DNA from: Thermoleophilia bacterium
Lineage (GTDB): Bacteria; Actinomycetota; Thermoleophilia; Gaiellales; Gaiellaceae
Length of the DNA: 10,536 bases
Assembly (NCBI GenBank): GCA_013362295.1
Contig: JABFWJ010000396.1
Coordinates: forward strand, 1 to 10,536
Reading direction: 5' to 3'
Within the stretch, counting starts at the first letter, position 1; each line of letters starts with the position of its first letter. Position numbers and translations under genes: made by a program. Of the stretch, positions 5,780 through 10,536 are shown one piece after another. Under the pieces are notes generated by a model that saw only the letters and a program-made list of their open reading frames with translations, made no database searches and was not told the origin of the DNA.

Positions 5780-6060
5780 TGGCGGCGGCTCGCACACCGG
5801 AGCAGATCCGCAGCGAGCTCAGTGCGGAGCGCGAGCAGCTCGCGGGCGCGGTCGAGGAGCTGCGCGGCGAACTCGGCGAAGCGGCGAACATCAGCAGCAA
5901 GCTGAAGTCGAAGCTGCCGATCGTCGCCGCGGGCGCGGCATCGGTTGGGTTCGTGCTCGCCGGCGGCGTGGGCGCGACGCTCCGCTACTTCGCGCGGCGC
6001 GGCCGCGAGAGCGACGAGAAGCTTCGCGTCGGCCGCTGGTCGATCCTCGGCCGCGATTGA
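5779..6060 (+). CDS. DUF3618 domain-containing membrane protein
   Basis: This 93-aa protein opens with the hallmark of DUF3618, R-T-P-E-Q-I-R-x-E-L followed by AEREQLAGAVEELRGEL, an amphipathic helix predicted to form a coiled coil (residues 5-35). One membrane helix follows (about 47-67, IVAAGAASVGFVLAGGVGA), then a basic FARRGR and a short charged tail. The function of DUF3618 is unknown. Family members commonly sit next to Holin-X-like genes in actinobacteria, as here. The ATG at 5779 overlaps the preceding stop by one base, and the TGA at 6058-6060 overlaps the TTG start of the YihY gene. Confidence 0.88.
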   Translation: MAAARTPEQIRSELSAEREQLAGAVEELRGELGEAANISSKLKSKLPIVAAGAASVGFVLAGGVGATLRYFARRGRESDEKLRVGRWSILGRD

Positions 6061-6962
6061 GCACTGCGCGGAAGCCCCTCCAGCTCTCACGCGGGGAGTG
6101 GCTCGCGGCAGGGAAGCGATCCGCGGGACAGTTCATGGCCGACGACTGCATGGGCCTTGCCCAGCAGATCGCGTACAGCTGGATGCTCGCGTTCTTCCCC
6201 GCCGTTGCGTTCTTCCTGGGCCTGCTCGGCGTGCTGCACCTCTACGACCAGCTGCAGTCGTTCCTCGCGACGGTTGCGCCGCACGGCGTCATCCACTTCA
6301 TCGAGGGGCTGCAGAAGGATTCGAAAGGCGGCGCGAGCATCGCCGCGCTCGTCGTCGGCGGCGCGGGCGCGGTCTGGGCGGCGAGCGGCGCGATGGGCTC
6401 GGTGATCAAGTCGGTCAACCGCGCCTACGAGCAGGCGGAAACGCGCCCGTTCTGGAAGGTACGGCTGATCGCGATCATCCTCGTGCTGCTCTCGTCCGCG
6501 ACGCTCCTCATGCTCGCAGTGCTGATCGTGTTCGGCGGGCCGATCGGCACCGCGATCGCCGACAAGGCCGGCCTGGGGAGCGCATTCACGCTGCTGTGGG
6601 CGTTCGCGCGCTGGCCGATCGCGTTCGTGGCGATCCTCTTGCTGTTCGCGTTCATCTACTACTACGCGCCGAACGTCGAGCCGCGGCACTGGCAATGGAT
6701 CACGCCCGGTTCGCTCATCGGCGCGTTGCTCTGGCTCGCGCTCTCGGGCCTCTTCACGCTGTACGTCACGTTCGCGGGCAGCTATTCGAAGACGTACGGC
6801 TCGCTGGCCGCGGGAGTCATCCTCCTGCTCTGGCTGAACTACAGCGCGTGGGCGATCCTTTTCGGCGCCGAACTGAACTCGGAGCTCGAGCGGCAGGCGG
6901 ACATCCGCGCGGCGGGCGGCGAGCACGCCGGTCTCGTCAAGCCCGCCCGGCGCATCGCCTGA
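6057..6962 (+). CDS. YihY/BrkB family inner membrane protein
   Basis: This 301-aa polytopic protein belongs to the YihY/virulence factor BrkB family (once misread as RNase BN). Six membrane helices are visible at about 38-60, 95-115, 135-160, 180-202, 216-240 and 247-270. Family signatures are YSWMLAFFPAVAFFLGLLG, SVNRAYEQAETRPFWKVR, YYYAPN at 201-206 and GSYSKTYGSLAAGVILLLWL, followed by FGAELNSELER. The biochemical role is unsettled, with transport or export proposed for relatives. The TTG at 6057 is chosen because it overlaps the DUF3618 stop (TTGA) and supplies the LSRGEW segment that precedes helix 1. The next in-frame ATG is at residue 27. It is the last gene of the membrane cassette, followed after 4 bases by a perfect palindrome. 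Confidence 0.93.
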   Translation: MSTARKPLQLSRGEWLAAGKRSAGQFMADDCMGLAQQIAYSWMLAFFPAVAFFLGLLGVLHLYDQLQSFLATVAPHGVIHFIEGLQKDSKGGASIAALVVGGAGAVWAASGAMGSVIKSVNRAYEQAETRPFWKVRLIAIILVLLSSATLLMLAVLIVFGGPIGTAIADKAGLGSAFTLLWAFARWPIAFVAILLLFAFIYYYAPNVEPRHWQWITPGSLIGALLWLALSGLFTLYVTFAGSYSKTYGSLAAGVILLLWLNYSAWAILFGAELNSELERQADIRAAGGEHAGLVKPARRIA

Positions 6963-6966
6963 ACGC

Positions 6967-6994
6967 GCGAGGGCGGCCGATCGGCCGCCCTCGC
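6967..6994. terminator. Perfect 28-bp palindrome, probable bidirectional terminator
   Basis: The sequence is a perfect inverted repeat with 14-base arms centred between 6980 and 6981 (left arm GCGAGGGCGGCCGA). As RNA it would fold into a very stable GC hairpin with about a 4-base loop on either strand. It sits in the 42-bp gap between the convergent YihY and surface-protein genes, 4 bases after the YihY stop and 10 bases beyond the other gene's stop. No U-tract follows on either strand, as is common for intrinsic terminators in GC-rich actinobacteria. Confidence 0.75.
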
Positions 6995-7004
6995 TGACTT
7001 CCGG

Positions 7005-8261
7005 CTAGATGCGGTTTGCCGCCGTGCGGCGCACCGCGTATCCGAGTGCGATCAGCGCCAGTGCTGCGAGCGCGAAGATCCACAACGGGAGCCCCGTGAA
7101 GGGCAGCTTCGACGAGGCAACCGTGGAACCGAGGCGATGTGTCGCGCCGAGCACGCCGCCGGCCGGCTTGGCCTTCGCCTTCGTCGGGCTGAGCACGACG
7201 ACCGCGCCCTTGACGCCGCCGGCTGCGGCGGGCTTCGCGACCGTCCGTTTGTGCGCGGCGGCCTTCGTGACCGTCGTGTGCTGCGCACCCTGCACGGCCG
7301 CCGCCTGCGAGGCGGTCGAGCCGGCGACCTGGGACTGCGTCGCGACCTGCGTTTGCGCGACCGGCGCCTGCGCGCAGTTGGCACCCGACTCCGACTGGAC
7401 GGTGACCGTCCTCGTCACCGTCTCGAACATCGGCACGTCGCCGGGGTGCTTGCCGGTGAAGTGCGCCGAGTGGGAGCTCGGATGGATGATCACGAAGCGA
7501 CCGGAACCCTTCGGGCCGATCATGTGCTTCACGCCGGTGAGCACGTTCTCGGTGACGGTCTGCGTCGTCGGCGCACACGGCGCCTCCTGCTTGACCTCTT
7601 CCTTCACCTCCGGCTTGGCCTCTACCTGGACCGCCGGCTGGGCCGCTGCCTGCGCGGCGGCGCACTTGCCGGCCTTGTGCTTCAGCGCGTGCACGTCGAC
7701 CTCGTGCCCGCCAGGGCACGGCGCCGTCTTGTGCGGCTGGCTGTTTCCCGGCCCGTGCAGCATCGCGTTGCCGAACCCGGCCTGCGTCGCGATCTGACCG
7801 GCCGTCTTGCCGTTGCCGTACAGCTTCGTCTTGTTCGAGGAAGCCGGCGCGTGCGTGTCGTGCTGCGTCCTGTTCGACGGCTTGACGCCCTGCGCGTTCG
7901 CGGCGGCCGGCTGCGACGCGGAGGTCGAGCTCTGCTTGGCCGCCTTCTTCGCCTGTCCGGGCGGGCTCTTCTGCGCCGGAGCGGCCGCCGGCCGGCTCGC
8001 CGGCGGGGCCTGTGCCGGAGCCGGAGCCGCCTTCTTCGCCTGTCCGGGCGGTGTCTTCTGAGGTTGAGCGGCCGCGGGCTGCGAGGCCTGCGGCGCCTGG
8101 GCTGCGGGTTGGCTCGACTGCGCCGGCGTGCTCTGCTGGTGCCCCGGCGCGTTCCCCGAGTTGCCGTTGCTGCCGCCGTTGCCGTTCCCGGCGAGCGCCG
8201 TGCCCGTGAACACGGCGACGAGGGCCGCAGCAAGCATCGCCGCGAAACGGTGCTTGATCAT
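7005..8261 (-). CDS. Secreted LPXTG-anchored low-complexity surface protein
   Basis: This 418-aa protein is built for sortase anchoring to the cell wall. Residues 1-24 are a signal peptide (MIKHRFAAML, a hydrophobic core, then TALA before GN). Residues 386-390 are LPFTG, followed by a hydrophobic segment (LPLWIFALAALALIALGYAV) and the tail RRTAANRI. The mature part is mostly Ala/Pro/Gln/Lys-rich. It starts with a Gly/Asn run (25-37) and includes two copies of QK[TS]PPGQAKKAA (68-79, 97-108). Two compact central stretches look folded: 145-200 (GNGKTAGQIA, LHGPGNSQPHK, CPGGHEVDVHALK, a second Cys) and 229-296 (TVTENVLTGVKHMIGPKG, FVIIHPSSHSAHFTGKHPGD). There are four cysteines (182, 200, 229, 296), enough for two disulfides. 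The ATG at 8261 has AAGGAG about 8 bases upstream. The frame is open to 8528, but that extension lacks a start with a ribosome site and would bury the signal peptide. No sortase gene is in view. The function is unknown. Confidence 0.87.
   Translation of the reverse strand: MIKHRFAAMLAAALVAVFTGTALAGNGNGGSNGNSGNAPGHQQSTPAQSSQPAAQAPQASQPAAAQPQKTPPGQAKKAAPAPAQAPPASRPAAAPAQKSPPGQAKKAAKQSSTSASQPAAANAQGVKPSNRTQHDTHAPASSNKTKLYGNGKTAGQIATQAGFGNAMLHGPGNSQPHKTAPCPGGHEVDVHALKHKAGKCAAAQAAAQPAVQVEAKPEVKEEVKQEAPCAPTTQTVTENVLTGVKHMIGPKGSGRFVIIHPSSHSAHFTGKHPGDVPMFETVTRTVTVQSESGANCAQAPVAQTQVATQSQVAGSTASQAAAVQGAQHTTVTKAAAHKRTVAKPAAAGGVKGAVVVLSPTKAKAKPAGGVLGATHRLGSTVASSKLPFTGLPLWIFALAALALIALGYAVRRTAANRI
7939..8051 (+). 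repeat. 26-bp exact direct repeat inside the surface-protein gene
   Basis: The 26-base sequence at 7939-7964 recurs exactly at 8026-8051, an offset of 87 bases (29 codons, in frame). On the coding strand it encodes the repeated PPGQAKKAA segment. The offset keeps the reading frame, so gain or loss of a copy would only lengthen or shorten the Pro/Ala stalk. Confidence 0.85.
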
Positions 8262-8287
8262 CTCATCGTCTCCTTGGTGGGAGGGAG

Positions 8288-8343
8288 TGCCCTTGCCAGT
8301 TGCAACGACTAAAACGTCTGGCAACCCCGCATGGTTACGGGCA
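8288..8343 (-). promoter_or_regulatory. Possible structured 5' leader of the surface-protein gene
   Basis: On the minus strand UGCCC (8343-8339) can pair with GGGCA (8292-8288), closing a domain that contains UUGCCAG/CUGGCAA (8324-8318 with 8299-8293) around an 18-base loop. A small CCCG/CGGG hairpin (8341-8338 with 8329-8326) competes with the closing stem. The domain ends about a dozen bases before the AAGGAG ribosome site. It does not match a riboswitch consensus I know. It may only be the untranslated leader or a weak attenuator-like structure. Confidence 0.3.
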
Positions 8344-8401
8344 TCGCGCCGGAGATCCCGCTCGTGGAGCGGACTTCGCCATCCCCCGGGCGGCCTGCCT
8401 C

Positions 8402-8443
8402 TTCGGGACGTGACCCTGGGTCTGACCCCGTTGACGTCCCGAA
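8402..8443 (+). repeat. REP-like hairpin element A
   Basis: Ten-base arms TTCGGGACGT (8402-8411) and ACGTCCCGAA (8434-8443) are perfectly complementary. The 22-base interior contains GGGTC-T-GACCC (8418-8428) and, overlapping it, GACCC-T-GGGTC (8412-8422), so alternative inner hairpins exist. The GTCTGAC core (8420-8426) and overall size are like repetitive extragenic palindromes mobilised by REP-associated tyrosine transposases in other bacteria. No such transposase is in the window. It shares architecture and orientation with element B. Confidence 0.6.
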
Positions 8444-8520
8444 CTGCCGGAAGCGGTCGTGCCCCGCACCGCCGGCCCTGCGCCGCAAAGCCTGGCGGCG
8501 AGCTACCTCCACCGGCTTCG

Positions 8521-8557
8521 CGGGACACGCCCGGCGTCTGACACCGGTGGTGTCCCT
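8521..8557 (+). repeat. REP-like hairpin element B
   Basis: Arms GGGACAC (8522-8528) and GTGTCCC (8550-8556) are perfectly complementary, and the core GTCTGAC lies at 8536-8542, 15 bases from the element start (16 in element A). An alternative inner hairpin is GACACC/GGTGTC (8540-8545 with 8549-8554). Aligned to element A, both start CGGGAC and share CCC, GTCTGAC and a terminal GTCCC. The arm positions that differ (GT to AC, with AC to GT opposite) change together, so pairing is kept. Confidence 0.55.
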
Positions 8558-8564
8558 CGGGGAC
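8552..8564 (-). terminator. Possible pheT terminator hairpin
   Basis: Immediately after the pheT stop, the minus strand can form a 5-bp GTCCC/GGGAC stem with a 3-base loop (8564-8560 with 8556-8552). It has no U-tract, is short, and overlaps the right arm of REP-like element B, so the larger element may itself end transcription instead. Support is limited to position and pairing. Confidence 0.3.
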
Positions 8565-8567
8565 GCG

Positions 8568-10536
8568 TCAGGCGCGCAGTTCGGCGCCGAAGCGCACCGT
8601 AAGCGCCTCGACGATCGCCGAGCGCAGGCGGGCGGCGTCCTCGTCCGTGAGTGTCCGCTTCGCGGACTGGAAGGCGACCGCGATCGCGATCGACTTCCGG
8701 CCCTCGGGGATCGGGTCGCCGCGGTAGTCGCTCAGGAAGCGCACCTCGCGCAGCTCGTCGCCGGCCGCCCCGCGGGCGGCCGCGATCAGGTCGCCGGCCG
8801 GCACCGCCTCGTCGACGACGAACGCAAGGTCGAGGCGGAGCGGCGGGTACGTGATCACGTCGCGGTAGAGGGTGCGCTCGGGAACGAGCGCGAACAGCTC
8901 GGCGAGATCGAGCTCGAACGCGCTCCAGACGCCGGCGACGTCGAGCGGGCCGTACGTCCCGACCCAGCCCGCCTGCACCGTTGCACCGACGACGAACGCG
9001 TCACGGAGCGGCGCTCGCTCGAACGCCGGCTCGACCCGGAGCGCCGCGAACAGCGCTTCGACGATCCCCTTCGCCTTGAAGAAGTCGCCCTCGACGATCC
9101 CGCCGACCCGCCAGTGCTCGTCCGGCACCGGGCCCGGCGGCAGATACACGTGCGCGATCTCGAAGAGCTCGATCTTCGAATTCCCCATGTCGACGTTGTG
9201 CTTCGCGGCGCCGAGCAGGCCGACGGCGAGCGTCGTCCGCAGCACGCGCTGCTGCGAGCTGAGCGGTTCCGGCAGCTCGATCGCATCAGGGTCGGGATCC
9301 CACGCCTGCAGCGAATACGTGTACGCCTCGTACAGGCCGGCGCCGACCAGCACGTCCTCGACGACGCGCCGCAGCCGCTGGTCACGCTTCAGCACGCCGA
9401 ACATCGCAGTGCGCTCCGGCAGAGTCGCCGGCACGTGCTCGAGGTGGAAGCGCCCCACCTCTTCGACGACGTCGATGTCGCGTCGCACGTCGTGCCAGCG
9501 CCAGTACGGCGTGTGCACCGTCCAGTCGGCGGCGACACCGAACCCGAGCCGCTCCAGCCGGTCGCGCTGCTCGTCGTCAGGCACCTCGAGCCCGATCGCC
9601 TCGTCGGCGTAGCGCGGCGAATACGCGATCACCGGCGTCGGCGGCAGCTCGCCGCGCGCCTCGCCTTCGCCCGTCCAGCGCGCCCCGGCGAGCTCGACGA
9701 GGAGCTGCGACGCGTAGCGCGCGGCCGCCTCCGCGAGCTCGGGATGGACGCCCTTCTCCCAGCGCGTCTGGCTCTCCGTGCGCATGTGGTGCCGCTCGCC
9801 GCTGCGCAGCACCGTCAACTGATCGAAGTTCGCCGCCTCGAGGAGCACGTTCCTCGTCGTGTCGGCCACTTCCGTCGCCGCACCGCCCATCACGCCCGCG
9901 ACGGCGACCGGCTCCTCGGCGTCCGCGATCACCAGGTCCTCCGGGTCGAGCTCACGCCGCGTGCCGTCGAGCGTCTCGAGCGTCTCGCCGGGCCGCGCCC
10001 GCCGCACGACGATCCGGCCGCCCGCGAGCGTCTCGTAGTCGAACGCATGCAATGGACTGCCGAGCGCAAGCATCACGTAGTTCGTCACGTCGACGACGTT
10101 CGAGATCGGCCGCATGCCGGCGCCGAGCAGCCGCGCCTTCAGCCACGCCGGCGACTCACCGACCCCGACGTCGCGGAACAGCCGACCGATGTAGCGCGGG
10201 CAGGCGTGCAGATCCTCGATCACGACGTCGACTTGCTCGTCGCCCGCGCGCGCGGGCTCGCTCCCCGGCATCGGCCGCAGGCCGGTGGCGAGCAGCGCCG
10301 CGACCTCCCGCGCGATCCCGTACACCGACGTCAGATCGGGCCGGTTGTAGAGCGTCTCGATCTCGAGGACGTCGTCGCCGACCGGCAGCACGTCCGCGAG
10401 CGGGGTGCCGGGCGCGAGGTCGTCCGGGAGCACCATGATCCCGCGGTGATCCTGACCGAGCTCGAGCTCGCGCCCCGAGAGGATCATCCCCTCGGAGAGC
10501 TCGCCGCGCAGCTTGCGCGCCTCGATCGTGAACTCG
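8568..10536 (-). CDS. pheT: Phenylalanyl-tRNA synthetase beta subunit, 5' end beyond window
   Basis: This is the beta chain of the alpha2-beta2 enzyme that charges tRNA-Phe. The 655 visible residues lack only an N-terminal piece, since full-length proteins are about 800 aa. Domains in order: the end of the tRNA-binding OB-fold (ARKLRGELSEGMILSGRELE); the B3/B4 editing region with RPISNVVDVTNYVMLALGSP, LHAFDYETL and VAVAGVMGG (visible residues about 145-240); the B5 DNA-binding-like domain with DWTVHTPYWRWHDVRRDIDV (about 300-370); the pseudo-catalytic core; and a C-terminal FDX-ACB anticodon-binding domain (PPLRLDLAFVVDEAVPAGDL ... KSIAIAVAFQSAKRTLTDED). The ATG at 10487 is internal: the frame continues upstream in family-like sequence to base 10535. 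pheS normally lies just upstream, outside the window. The stop is TGA at 8570-8568. Confidence 0.97.
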   Translation of the reverse strand, partial: EFTIEARKLRGELSEGMILSGRELELGQDHRGIMVLPDDLAPGTPLADVLPVGDDVLEIETLYNRPDLTSVYGIAREVAALLATGLRPMPGSEPARAGDEQVDVVIEDLHACPRYIGRLFRDVGVGESPAWLKARLLGAGMRPISNVVDVTNYVMLALGSPLHAFDYETLAGGRIVVRRARPGETLETLDGTRRELDPEDLVIADAEEPVAVAGVMGGAATEVADTTRNVLLEAANFDQLTVLRSGERHHMRTESQTRWEKGVHPELAEAAARYASQLLVELAGARWTGEGEARGELPPTPVIAYSPRYADEAIGLEVPDDEQRDRLERLGFGVAADWTVHTPYWRWHDVRRDIDVVEEVGRFHLEHVPATLPERTAMFGVLKRDQRLRRVVEDVLVGAGLYEAYTYSLQAWDPDPDAIELPEPLSSQQRVLRTTLAVGLLGAAKHNVDMGNSKIELFEIAHVYLPPGPVPDEHWRVGGIVEGDFFKAKGIVEALFAALRVEPAFERAPLRDAFVVGATVQAGWVGTYGPLDVAGVWSAFELDLAELFALVPERTLYRDVITYPPLRLDLAFVVDEAVPAGDLIAAARGAAGDELREVRFLSDYRGDPIPEGRKSIAIAVAFQSAKRTLTDEDAARLRSAIVEALTVRFGAELRA

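Larger units (their letters stand above)
8262..8567. other. 306-bp non-coding, hairpin-rich region between pheT and the surface-protein gene
   Basis: I find no credible gene here on either strand: frames that stay open (for example 8309-8512 minus) are arginine-rich and lack family-like sequence. The region holds a series of inverted repeats: TTGCCAG/CTGGCAA (8293-8299, 8318-8324), CCCG/CGGG (8326-8329, 8338-8341), CCGCTC/GAGCGG with a 3-base loop (8358-8372), REP-like element A (8402-8443), CGCCGC/GCGGCG (8481-8486, 8495-8500) and REP-like element B (8521-8557). It would be the 5' leader of the surface-protein gene and the 3' flank of pheT if transcribed on the minus strand. I could not identify a clear promoter in it. 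Confidence 0.7.

Noticed and set aside
5378..6060. Prophage remnant suggested by a holin-family protein
   Set aside because: There is no endolysin, structural or integrase gene; the neighbours are chromosomal DUF3618 and YihY families, and composition does not change.
7137..8312. 391-codon open frame on the plus strand opposite the surface-protein gene
   Set aside because: Its translation is almost entirely Arg/Leu/Gly low complexity, an antisense shadow of the Ala/Pro/Gln codons on the other strand, which has a signal peptide, LPXTG and a ribosome site.
8485..8492. GCAAAGCC on the plus strand, a word found in class I c-di-GMP riboswitches
   Set aside because: The GAAA tetraloop-receptor parts and partner helices are absent, and no plus-strand gene follows.
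8309..8512. 67-codon open frame on the minus strand between pheT and the surface-protein gene; possible transposase relic
   Set aside because: It has no similarity to REP-associated tyrosine transposase motifs (no HxH-type or GN-x-H sequence), is Arg/Gly-rich, and spans hairpins.
1..10536. CRISPR arrays, tRNA or rRNA genes, insertion sequences
   Set aside because: No regularly spaced repeats, cloverleaf-like segments, rRNA-like stretches or transposase motifs were seen on either strand.

Overview
The window is very GC-rich, densely coding DNA from a high-GC bacterium. I infer an actinobacterium, possibly of the Thermoleophilia type. The reasons are a Holin-X/DUF3618/YihY membrane cluster, frequent GTG and TTG starts, a possible leaderless divergent promoter pair and an LPXTG surface protein. 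Bases 1-13 are an Illumina adapter remnant, so the left edge is a draft-assembly contig end and genomic sequence starts at base 14.

Layout, left to right. (1) 14-2155, minus strand: an operon for a 2-oxo acid dehydrogenase complex, transcribed E1 alpha, E1 beta, E2. The E2 gene is cut after its lipoyl domain. (2) 2182-4372, plus strand, diverging from E1 alpha across only 26 bp: an unrecognised 214-aa protein built from two copies of one module, a 67-aa PRC-barrel-like protein and an amidase-signature hydrolase. All three are joined by 4-bp TTGA stop/start overlaps. (3) 4369-4842, minus strand: arginine repressor ArgR, convergent with and overlapping the amidase by 4 bp. (4) 4901-6962, plus strand: five overlapping genes for small membrane proteins, namely a 42-aa DUF4235-like mini-protein, a 123-aa tail-anchored protein, a Holin-X-like protein, a DUF3618 protein and a YihY/BrkB protein. 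A perfect 28-bp palindrome follows as a probable shared terminator. (5) 7005-8261, minus strand: a secreted, low-complexity LPXTG surface protein. (6) 8262-8567: a 306-bp non-coding region rich in hairpins, including two related REP-like elements. (7) 8568 to the right edge, minus strand: pheT (phenylalanyl-tRNA synthetase beta), with its 5' end outside the window.

The housekeeping genes (E1/E2, argR, pheT) are ordinary. The parts that deserve a second look are the five-gene membrane cassette, the duplicated-module hypothetical protein, the surface protein with unexplained central modules, the REP-like pair whose stems appear to covary, and the repeated TTGA coupling.
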